Notes under the pieces: model-generated
Told to the model about the DNA's origin: nothing
Database searches by the model: none
What the model saw: the letters and a program-made list of their open reading frames with translations, nothing else
Translations under genes and position numbers: made by a program
Shown: positions 7,644-15,185 of the stretch, in pieces
How positions within the stretch are numbered: the stretch's first letter is position 1
Layout of the letters: each line of letters opens with the position of its first letter
Source of the DNA: Propionicimonas paludicola
GTDB taxonomy: Bacteria; Actinomycetota; Actinomycetes; Propionibacteriales; Propionibacteriaceae
NCBI RefSeq assembly: GCF_002563675.1
Contig: NZ_PDJC01000001.1
Span: forward strand, 2,418,001-2,482,000
DNA length: 64,000 nucleotides
Reading direction: 5' to 3'

Positions 7644-9647
7644 GTGCAGGTGCGTCACAGCGCCATCGGCCGGGGGCTCGTCGGATGGCTGAGCTTCCCG
7701 TTGCTGGTGCTCGTCGGGACGGCGGCGCTCGTCTGGCTGCGGATCAGCGGCTCGTCGATCGGGGCTCTCGCCCTCCCGGCGTTTCGCTCCGGACTGCTGT
7801 GGGGAACCCCGCGCGGCGTCCGCAGCGATGAGTTCCAACTGACCACCCCGTCGAATGTCTCCTCGGTCGTCCAGGGCTTCCCCGCTGACCCGTGGGTGGG
7901 ACTCGCCCCGACCAACCTGGACGTCGCCGTGCATTCGGGCATCTCGACCGACTGGACCGCACTCTTCCATCCCGATCACTGGGGCTACATCCTGTTGGGC
8001 GCGGAGCGGGGACTCGCCTTCTCCTGGTGGTGGCCGTTCACCATCTGCCTGCTGGGAACCTACGCGCTGATCGGGTTCATCGTGCGTCGACCGGCGACGA
8101 CTGCCGCCCTGGCCATGGTGGCCACCTTCACTCCGTACTCAGCATGGTGGTCCGCAGCCCCACCTGCGCTCGTCCTCGGCTACGGCGCGGCGCTGGGTGC
8201 CTGCATCCTGGGCGCCACCGCGGTCCGGCGGATCGTCGCCACTGCCGGGCTGAGTGCCCTGGGAGCCTTCCTCGCCGTGTGCTTCACCCTCGTCCTGTAC
8301 CCGCCCTGGGCGATCTCGGTGGCCATCGTCGTGGCCGCCATCGGGATCGGACGCGTGGTCGATCTGCGTCTGTCGTGGACGCGCTGCGCCATCGTCATCG
8401 GCTCGATTGCCGCCACCGGCGGCGCGATCCTGGCCGTCTGGTACGTCCAGAACAGCCGCGCGATCGCGGCGATGACCAACACCTACTACCCCGGGCACCG
8501 GATCACCGTGCCCGGCTCGGGGTGGCCCTACCAGTTCTTCAGCGCGCCACTGAACTTCTGGATGGCGGGGCCCGCCGGCAGCACCGTCGGCAAGATCGCC
8601 GGACTGAGCTCGAGCGACAACCTCTCCGAGAACGCGTCGAGTTGGTTCCCGCTGGCTGCCTTGCTGCTTCTGGTCTGCTGGGGTCTCGCGCCCGGGGCCC
8701 GCCGGCTGAGTCGTCGCGTACTCCGGCGATCCGTCGGGCAACCGACCTCGGCGGACGACAGCGCGTCAGCCTGGACCCTGGGCCTGGTCAGCGCCGCAAC
8801 CGCGTTGCTGCTGGCGTGGTTCTTCCTCCCCGTGCCAGGGCTGGTCGGGACGCTCACTCTCTTGGACCGGGTTCAGCCCGGACGGCTGCCGCTGGCCCTC
8901 GGGTTCGCTGCGGTGGCGATCGGGGCAGTGGCCCTCGCGTCGCCACCCCGCCGCCTGCGAGCGCTCCTGGTCTGGGGAGGGGCTGCGGCGGTCATCGACG
9001 GGCTGCTCGCACTATGGACCATGACCACGGTGCCCTGGGACTGGTCCACTGTGGCCCCAGCGCTGGTCTTCCTGTCCGGCTTCGTCCTGTCGGCCGGCTT
9101 CGTCCTGCTCTCCGCTCCACGCGGCCGAGCGGGTGCCACGGCCGTGCTGGCGGGGTACGCCGTCGTCAGCTGGTTCCTGGTGAACCCGGTTCAGGTGGGC
9201 CTCGGCCCGCTCAAGACCGACCCGCTCGTGCGGGGCCTACAGGCGGCCACCCAGACCTCGACCAACAAGCGCATCATGGTCTTCGGCGGGGCCAGCACCA
9301 TCGCACTGGTCCGGGCCGCGGGGCTGCAGAGCGTCTCCGGGCAGACTCCCATTCCGGACGCGGACGTGATGACGGCGCTCGCGCCGGCGGATGAACTGCT
9401 GTGGAACAACTACGTGAAGTACGACTGGCAGCCCGGCCCGGCCGGATCGGATGCGAAGATCACCAACCAGCGCGGGTCCTTGATGACCCTCACCATCGAC
9501 CCCTGCTCTGCGGAGCTGCAGAAGGCCGTGGGGCCCGGCTGGGCTCTGTCCCGCACACGGCTGGACGGCTACTCATGTCTGCGTGAAGCGGGCACGCTGA
9601 CCCATCTTGGCGGAGCGCCCGAGTACCTCTATCGCGTTCAGTCATAG
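7644..9647 (+). CDS. Large multi-span membrane protein, GT-C-like
   Basis: Protein of 667 residues with about 12-14 hydrophobic spans and long extracytoplasmic loops. A large first loop lies at about 40-120, and a soluble C-terminal stretch of about 120 residues contains conserved-looking Cys and Trp. The layout recalls membrane glycosyltransferases of the GT-C class and actinobacterial uncharacterised membrane families of this size, but I see no decisive catalytic motif. The start is uncertain: GTG 7644 or GTG 7650, neither with a good ribosome site. It is divergent from gtrA and the GT2 gene, and could be the sugar-attaching member of a Gtr-like glycosylation set. Function is inference. Confidence 0.7.
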   Translation: MQVRHSAIGRGLVGWLSFPLLVLVGTAALVWLRISGSSIGALALPAFRSGLLWGTPRGVRSDEFQLTTPSNVSSVVQGFPADPWVGLAPTNLDVAVHSGISTDWTALFHPDHWGYILLGAERGLAFSWWWPFTICLLGTYALIGFIVRRPATTAALAMVATFTPYSAWWSAAPPALVLGYGAALGACILGATAVRRIVATAGLSALGAFLAVCFTLVLYPPWAISVAIVVAAIGIGRVVDLRLSWTRCAIVIGSIAATGGAILAVWYVQNSRAIAAMTNTYYPGHRITVPGSGWPYQFFSAPLNFWMAGPAGSTVGKIAGLSSSDNLSENASSWFPLAALLLLVCWGLAPGARRLSRRVLRRSVGQPTSADDSASAWTLGLVSAATALLLAWFFLPVPGLVGTLTLLDRVQPGRLPLALGFAAVAIGAVALASPPRRLRALLVWGGAAAVIDGLLALWTMTTVPWDWSTVAPALVFLSGFVLSAGFVLLSAPRGRAGATAVLAGYAVVSWFLVNPVQVGLGPLKTDPLVRGLQAATQTSTNKRIMVFGGASTIALVRAAGLQSVSGQTPIPDADVMTALAPADELLWNNYVKYDWQPGPAGSDAKITNQRGSLMTLTIDPCSAELQKAVGPGWALSRTRLDGYSCLREAGTLTHLGGAPEYLYRVQS

Positions 9648-9801
9648 GCCGACTGCGGCGGAGGAGTCACCTGAATGTCGGTGATCCCGAAGGCACGGCA
9701 TCGCCGTCGCCCGGGTGGGCGCCTCACGACCAGTGCCGAGCCCGGACCGGACCGGACACTCTCCCTCGCAGAAGGCGAGCGCACCACCCACCGTGACGTA
9801 C

Positions 9802-9836
9802 ACTTCAACCGTGCTTGAATCAAATGCGGTTGAAGT
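9802..9836. promoter_or_regulatory. ArsR-type operator overlapping the repressor start
   Basis: Perfect 10-bp inverted repeat ACTTCAACCG (9802-9811) and CGGTTGAAGT (9827-9836), with TTGAATCAA in the spacer. The TTCAA-N6-TTGAA arrangement is typical of ArsR/SmtB sites. The proposed GTG start of the repressor falls inside it, suggesting a leaderless or near-leaderless message. Confidence 0.75.
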
Positions 9837-10149
9837 GTCGGTGCCCCTGCTGGCCGCAGTGGCCGATCCGATCCGCTGGCAGCTGATCGCCCAACTCTCC
9901 GACCGGGAGGAGCGGTGCGTCTGTCAGCTGACCACCGAGCCACAGATCCCGGCCAACCTGCTCAGCTATCACCTCAAGGTGCTTCGCGAGGCCGGGCTGG
10001 TCGTCGGCAACCGGCGCGGCCGATGGATCGACTACCGGCTCACCCCGGACGCCCTGGACCGGCTGCACGCCGCTCTGCCCGTCCCCGGCACCCGAACCTG
10101 TGGGTGCGCGGTCGACCCGGCACCGGAACTCCTCGGGGTCACCCAGTGA
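9811..10149 (+). CDS. arsR: ArsR-family metalloid-sensing repressor
   Basis: Winged-helix repressor of 112 residues. ADPIRWQLIAQLSD and LLSYHLKVLREAGLVV are the usual ArsR helices, and CVC (about residues 36-38) sits where ArsR proteins bind As(III)/Sb(III). A second cysteine group, CGC, near the C terminus may add ligands. Start choice: GTG 9811 inside the operator palindrome. No Shine-Dalgarno is seen, which fits leaderless translation, common in actinobacteria. The next gene overlaps by GTGA, so repressor and permease are co-translated. It likely represses the whole 9.8-11.4 kb operon. Confidence 0.88.
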   Translation: MLESNAVEVSVPLLAAVADPIRWQLIAQLSDREERCVCQLTTEPQIPANLLSYHLKVLREAGLVVGNRRGRWIDYRLTPDALDRLHAALPVPGTRTCGCAVDPAPELLGVTQ

Positions 10150-11192
10150 CCACTGCCACCACCGATCGTCGAGCCGCCACTCGGCGCTGGGGGTTGCTCG
10201 GAGCGGCCGCGGCAGCCTGGGTCGGCGCCTATGCGCTGAACGAAGTGGCCTGGACGTGGCTGTATCGGACGGTGTTCGGCCTGGACCTCACCGCCGGCTG
10301 GCCGTCGATGCTGCACTTCTTCTGCTACGACACCATCAAGATCACCCTGCTGCTGACCGGGATTATCTTCATCGTCACCGTGCTGCGCAGCTTCATGAGC
10401 ATCGAGCGCACCCGCGCCCTGCTCGGCGGCAAGCGCGAAGGCATCGGCAACGTGCTGGCTGCCTCGCTGGGCGTGGTCACCCCGTTCTGCTCATGCAGCG
10501 CGGTTCCGGCTTTCATCGGCTTCGTGGCGTCCGGCATTCCGCTGGGGGTGACGATGAGCTTCCTGATCGCCAGCCCACTGGTGAACGAGGTGGCCATCGC
10601 CTTGCTGCTGGGCCTGTTCGGGATCGGCCCCACTCTGCTCTACGTGGGCGCGGGCCTGGTGATCGCCATCCTGGCCGGCATGGTGATCGGACGGCTGCAC
10701 CTGGAAGGCCAGGTCGAAGGCTTCGTCTACGAGACCCGACTGCGCGGCCAGGTGGTCGACTCCACCGCCGACCTCACCTGGGACGACCGGCTGGCTATGG
10801 GGCGCGAGGAAGTGGCGTCCATCCTGCGCAAGATCTGGCCCTACCTGCTGGTCGGGATCGGACTGGGCGCGGTGATTCACGGCTGGGCGCCGGCCGACTT
10901 CTTCGCCCGCTACGCCGGGCCGGACAACCCGTTCGGGGTGCTGATCGCAGTGGCCATCGGCGTCCCGCTGTACTCCAATGCCGCGGGCGTCCTGCCGCTG
11001 GTGGACGCGCTGTACGCCAAGGGGCTGCCGATGGGCACCCTGCTGGCCTTCATGATGGCCACCGTGGCGCTCAGCCTGCCCGAGATGATCCTGCTCCGCC
11101 GGGTGCTGAAGCCCCGACTGATCACCACCTTCGTCGGTGTCACCGCCGTCGGCATCGTCGCCGTCGGCTACCTGTTCAACGCCATCCTCTAG
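10146..11192 (+). CDS. UPF0718 (YraQ/ArsP-like) permease
   Basis: Integral membrane permease of 348 residues with about eight spans. The hallmark FCSCS motif sits in a membrane segment at about 112-116, and a second family signature, VPLYSNAAGVLPLV, lies near the C terminus. Members near ArsR genes include ArsP-type exporters of trivalent organoarsenicals; others are thought to move metalloids generally. GTG at 10146 overlaps the arsR stop. The next gene, a CxxC thioredoxin-like protein, is a common partner of this family. The exact substrate is unproven. Confidence 0.88.
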   Translation: MTTATTDRRAATRRWGLLGAAAAAWVGAYALNEVAWTWLYRTVFGLDLTAGWPSMLHFFCYDTIKITLLLTGIIFIVTVLRSFMSIERTRALLGGKREGIGNVLAASLGVVTPFCSCSAVPAFIGFVASGIPLGVTMSFLIASPLVNEVAIALLLGLFGIGPTLLYVGAGLVIAILAGMVIGRLHLEGQVEGFVYETRLRGQVVDSTADLTWDDRLAMGREEVASILRKIWPYLLVGIGLGAVIHGWAPADFFARYAGPDNPFGVLIAVAIGVPLYSNAAGVLPLVDALYAKGLPMGTLLAFMMATVALSLPEMILLRRVLKPRLITTFVGVTAVGIVAVGYLFNAIL

Positions 11193-11203
11193 AAAGGGAC
11201 AAC

Positions 11204-11440
11204 ATGCACATCAAGATCCTCGGCTCCGGCTGCGCCAACTGCGTCAACCTCGAGAAGGCCACCCGGCAGGCGGTGGACGAGCTCGGCCTGGAGGCGACCT
11301 TCGAGAAGGTCACCGACTACGCCGACATCGCCACCTACGGGATCATGCGCACCCCCGGTCTGGTCGTCGACGACGAGGTCGTCCTCTCCGGACGGGTCCC
11401 GACCGCCGGCCAGGTGAAGGACCTGCTCGCGGCCCACTAG
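11204..11440 (+). CDS. Thioredoxin-fold CxxC protein (redox-active disulfide protein 2 type)
   Basis: Small protein of 78 residues. MHIKILGSGCANC gives the CxxC (Cys10, Cys13), and TPGLVVDDEVVLSGRVP holds the cis-proline and second half of the thioredoxin fold. Such proteins are regularly encoded after UPF0718 permeases and may pass thiols or metalloids to them. ATG at 11204 lies 11 bp after the permease stop, behind AAAGGGA. The last four bases overlap the 3' end of the convergent repressor gene. Confidence 0.9.
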   Translation: MHIKILGSGCANCVNLEKATRQAVDELGLEATFEKVTDYADIATYGIMRTPGLVVDDEVVLSGRVPTAGQVKDLLAAH

Positions 11441-11811
11441 ATCGTTTGCCGAGCCGGGGACGGGTCGAGCAACTGCCGGACGGCCTCAAGTCCGTCCGGT
11501 TTGACCCAGTACCAGGTCTGCCGGCCGTCCCGTTCGCGCTCGAGGAAGCCGGCCTCGTAGAGCGCCCCCAGGTGATGGGTGATGGTCGGCTGGGTCAGTC
11601 CGACCTGGTCGGCCAGGACTCCGGTGGTGGCCCGTCCGCCGTCGGCAGCCTTGATCAGGCTCAGCAGACGTAGCCGCGCCGGGTCGGCCAGCACCTTCAG
11701 CGCCGTGGCCAGCGCCAGAGCGTCGTCCGGCTCAAGCGGGGCCTGGAGCACCGGCGAGCAGCACAGCTCGCTCACTGACAACACCCGCAAGGGCAGCTCT
11801 TGTGAACTCAT
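11437..11811 (-). CDS. ArsR-family repressor with CC metal-binding motif
   Basis: Winged-helix repressor of 124 residues. ALKVLADPARLRLLSLI and QPTITHHLGALYEAGFLERERDG are ArsR/SmtB signatures. The N-terminal SELCCSP (Cys17-Cys18) lies ahead of the DNA-binding domain, an arrangement seen in actinobacterial As(III)/Cd(II) sensors. The start is ATG at 11811; the upstream in-frame ATG at 11847 would place the N terminus across the operators. It is divergent from the permease at 11865, with strong dyads between, and converges tail to tail on the thioredoxin-like gene. Confidence 0.9.
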   Translation of the reverse strand: MSSQELPLRVLSVSELCCSPVLQAPLEPDDALALATALKVLADPARLRLLSLIKAADGGRATTGVLADQVGLTQPTITHHLGALYEAGFLERERDGRQTWYWVKPDGLEAVRQLLDPSPARQTI

Positions 11812-11859
11812 AGAAGTATGTCTATCATATCGACCGTCGTCGAACAATCGACGACGGTC
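11810..11859. promoter_or_regulatory. Two inverted repeats between arsR and second permease
   Basis: ATAGA-N6-TCTAT spans 11810-11825 at the repressor start. A perfect 12-bp dyad, GACCGTCGTCGA (11832-11843) and TCGACGACGGTC (11848-11859), follows with a 4-bp spacer. The first looks like an ArsR box. The second could be another operator or, in RNA, a tight hairpin just before the permease start. Confidence 0.6.
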
Positions 11860-11864
11860 TATGA

Positions 11865-12890
11865 ATGGATGCTGCCATGCCCGACTACCTGACCCACCTG
11901 GTCGCCACCGTCGCGACGGACGTGTGGACGACGTTCGTCCACAACTGGCCCTACCTGCTCATCTCGGTGCTGGTCGCCTCGGCCGTGCAGGTCTTCGTGA
12001 GCACCGACCGGCTCAGCAGCTGGCTGCGCCGACGTACCTGGGTGGCCATCCTGGGCGCGGTCGCTCTGGGCGCACTGACTCCGTTCTGCTCCTGCGGCAC
12101 CACGGCCATCGTGCTGGGCGCCATGGCGTCCTCGGTGCCCTGGGCGCCGATCGTGGCCTTCATGGCGTCCTCGCCGCTGGCCAGCCCTGAGGAGTACGTG
12201 CTGTCGGTGGGCCTGTTCGGACCGGGCTTCGCGGCCACCTTCTTCGCCGCCTCGATCGTGGTCGGGCTCCTCGGCGGCGGCGCGGCCTGGTGGCTGGAGC
12301 GCCGCGGACTGCTGGACGGACAAGCCCGAATGGCTGCTCCCGCACCGGCTGCGCCGGCCTCCGGCTGCGGCCCCGAGTGCGGCTCGTCGACTGCGGACGA
12401 GCCCGCCGCTGGTGGCGTCCGGCAACTGACGATCGTCGAGCGGCCGACCCAGGTGGCTGAGCTTGTCGAAGCCCGGCCGACCAAGCTGCGCCAGTTCGGC
12501 ACTGCCCTGCTGGCCAACACCCGCAAGCTGGCCGCCTACTTCTTCGGCTTCGCCGCAATCGGCTACCTGCTGATCCGGATCCTGCCCACCGGCGTCCTGA
12601 CCGACTGGCTGGGCACCGGCAACCCGATCTGGTCGGTGCCGCTGGCCGCCGTCCTGGGCATTCCGGTGTACCTGAACACCGATGCCTCGCTGCCGCTGGT
12701 GGCCAGCCTGCTGCACGGCGGGATGGCCCCCGGCGCCGGCCTGGCCTTCCTGATCACCGGAGCCGGCACCAGCGTGGGCGCCATCAGCGGCATGCTCGTG
12801 ATCGCTCGCTGGCGGATCGTCGCCCTGGTGATCGGGACGCTCCTAGTCACCGCCATCACCATGGGCTGGCTCGCCGGTCTGTGGCTGTGA
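11865..12890 (+). CDS. UPF0718 permease with cysteine-rich loop
   Basis: Second permease of the family, 341 residues (337 if ATG 11877 is used). The FCSCG motif is at about 73-77, with IPVYLNTDASLPLV as the matching C-terminal signature. Between its two halves is a cytoplasmic loop of about 80 residues containing GCGPECG, a likely metalloid or metal ligand cluster. Within the loop VAELVEA is encoded by the same dispersed DNA repeat found at 17.6-18 kb, suggesting the loop tolerates insertions. It is divergent from a CC-type ArsR that probably controls it. Confidence 0.87.
   Translation: MDAAMPDYLTHLVATVATDVWTTFVHNWPYLLISVLVASAVQVFVSTDRLSSWLRRRTWVAILGAVALGALTPFCSCGTTAIVLGAMASSVPWAPIVAFMASSPLASPEEYVLSVGLFGPGFAATFFAASIVVGLLGGGAAWWLERRGLLDGQARMAAPAPAAPASGCGPECGSSTADEPAAGGVRQLTIVERPTQVAELVEARPTKLRQFGTALLANTRKLAAYFFGFAAIGYLLIRILPTGVLTDWLGTGNPIWSVPLAAVLGIPVYLNTDASLPLVASLLHGGMAPGAGLAFLITGAGTSVGAISGMLVIARWRIVALVIGTLLVTAITMGWLAGLWL
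12452..12473 (+). repeat. Dispersed GAGCCTGTCGAAG repeat inside permease gene
   Basis: GGTGGCTGAGCTTGTCGAAG differs from the intergenic and DoxX-gene copies by one or two bases and is read in frame as VAELVEA in a non-membrane loop. Confidence 0.6.
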
Positions 12891-13016
12891 CGTCCCATCC
12901 GCGCGTCTCTGACAATGAGCACACCGCGGATCGCACGCTCAGTTGCTGCTCGCGCGTCGCCGCGTATGCGTTGGCGAGGACTGCCGCACGCGTCGGTCAG
13001 TCGAGGGGCCCTCGGC

Positions 13017-14087
13017 TCAGTTCGGCGGGATGTGGAGGACTCGAGCGGTCTTGGTGCTGATGAGGAGTTGGTAGACCTGGCCATCCTCGGTGATCACGAT
13101 GGGCCGGTCGGGGCTCATCGCGTACCCGTCGTGGAGCGTGTAGGTATGGACAAGGGTGCCGCTCGCGGTGAACTCGTAGAGGTAGCCCCGGTTCGGTCCG
13201 GAGCCGTCATCCACCTCATAGAAGACGCGGCCACCGTAGCGAGACATCAGCCACGCTTCCGCACCCCCGATGCGGGTGCGGATCTTGGCGGTAAAGCCCG
13301 GATCCTTGATCACAACGGTCTTGTCCTCGCTGCGAGTGGGCGGGGCGTCGGGGACGGTACCGGTGCCATCGATTCGGATCGTGGGGCCGCCAGCGGGTAC
13401 GGCGAACAAGCCGGTGTCAGTGCGCTCCAGAGAACCGTCATCCCACTGGACATAGTCGTCGGGGAGGTCTCCCGTGACGGGGGCGTTCCCCGAGTCGGGG
13501 GGCAAAGTGATGCGCTTGACCTCGGTCAGCCGGTCAGCGCCCTTCGGCAGGACATATTCAGCGGCGTACTCCTGGGTGTCCTGGACGGGCGTGGTTGCAC
13601 CGTCGGCGGCTCCGTCAGCGAACTCGAAGCCGAGGATCCAGTACCGATCGCCTTCCACCCGCAAATCGAGGCAGCCGTCGTCGGGTGTGCGCACCGTCCG
13701 AACCTTGCGGCCGTTGCGGTAGGTGACCAGAACGGGCTGTTCGGGGTTCTCGTTGCTGATCACGACCTCATCCCCGGAAACCCAGAACGTGTTCGGACCG
13801 CGGGGTTCATCACCGCCGGGGGTGTACTCGACCAGGGACGGATCGTTCACCACTTCTCTTGCTTTGGCCGGCTTCATCGGAGGCAAGTCGCGCACGACCA
13901 CGGTCGGCACAGTGGTCGGTGCTGCAGTGGGTGAGGCAGAACTGACCGGTGAGACGCTGGCCGACACCGAGGGGGCCGAAGCCGCCGGTGATGGGCTCGG
14001 TGCAGGAGTGTTTGCGGTGCACCCAGTAGCGGACAGGATGCCCGCCAGTACCAGCACGCTCGCCCTGCCTTGCCGAGTACGGTTCAT
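13017..14087 (-). CDS. Secreted lipoprotein, unknown function
   Basis: Protein of 356 residues with a lipoprotein signal peptide; lipobox LSATGC puts the lipidated cysteine at about 23. A Ser/Pro/Thr/Ala-rich linker of about 45 residues follows. The rest is rich in short beta-strand segments (VTYRNGRKVRTVRT, YLYEFTASGTLVHTYTL, AEAWLMSRYGG), suggesting a propeller-like or repeated beta fold anchored outside the membrane. No enzyme motif is recognised. ATG 14087 directly precedes the signal peptide. The gene is convergent with the permease and shows no operon partner. Confidence 0.78.
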   Translation of the reverse strand: MNRTRQGRASVLVLAGILSATGCTANTPAPSPSPAASAPSVSASVSPVSSASPTAAPTTVPTVVVRDLPPMKPAKAREVVNDPSLVEYTPGGDEPRGPNTFWVSGDEVVISNENPEQPVLVTYRNGRKVRTVRTPDDGCLDLRVEGDRYWILGFEFADGAADGATTPVQDTQEYAAEYVLPKGADRLTEVKRITLPPDSGNAPVTGDLPDDYVQWDDGSLERTDTGLFAVPAGGPTIRIDGTGTVPDAPPTRSEDKTVVIKDPGFTAKIRTRIGGAEAWLMSRYGGRVFYEVDDGSGPNRGYLYEFTASGTLVHTYTLHDGYAMSPDRPIVITEDGQVYQLLISTKTARVLHIPPN

Positions 14088-14329
14088 CAGTCGCTTGGTC
14101 CTCTGGGATCGACACGGGTATGGCGGACGCGTCGGCGCATAACCGCTACTCAGCGCGACCTGAAGCCGCCAGAGCCAGGCTTATCAGTTTCCTGTGGGTC
14201 TGTCATGCGAGATCTGTGACCACGCCCAAAGTCGACCGACAACTGACCGCCCCAACGGATGCAGGGACGCCAGCGGGTGCCTCTCCTGCACAACTCCCCG
14301 GCGTCTTCGGCTGTCACGCATCGGTGGAC

Positions 14330-14821
14330 TCAGGGTCGACAGCCGAAACCCGTCTTCGGAAGCTGCTCGAACTCCGAGCTCGAGACGACGCCCTTCTGAT
14401 AGGCGACCTGCCCGATCGCGATGCTGTCGAGATCCACCGCTAGGCCGGCCTCGATGTCGTCGACGGTGTCGGCGGCCAGAAGAACTTCAGTCGCCGAGTC
14501 ACGCACACCCTCAACAGCGATCCGATAACCGTCGATGCTCTCGGCAAATAGCAGGAGCTGCGGGCTCGGGGTCCCGTCCGCGTCCGCCTGCCACGAGAAG
14601 GTGACCGCCGGGCCATACTCCGGAGGTTGCTGCACGGATGCCGACACGATCGCCGAACCGCAGACGCTGATCAGTTCATACCCACTGGAGGTGTGCGCGA
14701 CAACGATCGGTTCCAGCGGACGGGTCGGCACCAACATCGGGAGCAGCTCTGAGCAACCGCCCGTCACACTCAGAAGACACGCCGAAGCAACCGCTGCAAG
14801 TACACGAGTGATCTGCCCCAT
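14330..14821 (-). CDS. Small putative lipoprotein
   Basis: Protein of 163 residues starting MGQITRVLAAVASACLLSV with lipobox VTGGC at about residues 20-24. The mature domain has no recognised family, and the last cysteine is near the C terminus (FGCRP). ATG 14821 is preferred because it begins the signal peptide; a longer frame upstream adds arginine-rich sequence that does not look real. It lies in a region of lipoprotein genes but shares no obvious operon. The 242 bp between it and the lipoprotein gene to its left shows nothing recognisable. Confidence 0.65.
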   Translation of the reverse strand: MGQITRVLAAVASACLLSVTGGCSELLPMLVPTRPLEPIVVAHTSSGYELISVCGSAIVSASVQQPPEYGPAVTFSWQADADGTPSPQLLLFAESIDGYRIAVEGVRDSATEVLLAADTVDDIEAGLAVDLDSIAIGQVAYQKGVVSSSEFEQLPKTGFGCRP

Positions 14822-15048
14822 GCCCGCCAGTCTCAGGCACCCGAGCGCACCGGGCCGCGAGCCTCGCTCGAAGCGTCCACGAACCGTCCGCCGGCAACGC
14901 CAAAGAGACCTGTTCCAGGCGGCCACCCCCGCCCACGCGCCGCCATTCGCAGGCTGTGAGTTCGGCGGCGACATCGACGCCAAACTCACAGCTTGCGTCG
15001 ATCTCGGAGTGAGGCGGGCATCAGGTCGCGTGGACTCGCGCCGTTCGG

Positions 15049-15121
15049 AGCCACCTGCGGGAATCGAACCCGCGACCTACGCTTTACGAGAGCGTCGCTC
15101 TACCGACTGAGCTAAGGTGGC
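15049..15121 (-). tRNA. tRNA-Thr (CGT anticodon)
   Basis: Read on the minus strand, the acceptor stem GCCACCT pairs with AGGTGGC; D-stem GCTC/GAGC, anticodon stem ACGCT/AGCGT with loop CTCGTAA (anticodon CGT), and T-arm GCGGG-TTCGATT-CCCGC are all present. The discriminator is U and no CCA is encoded. The gene is 73 nt. Confidence 0.95.
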
Positions 15122-15185
15122 GCGGCCCAGGGGCCGAGGCACAACTATAGAGGCGCTCGCACGTCGGGGCGAAGTCGGACGCGGC

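Noticed and set aside
7464-7979. Minus-strand frame of about 170 codons near 7.5 kb
   Set aside because: Overlaps the start of the large membrane protein in antisense and has no domain.
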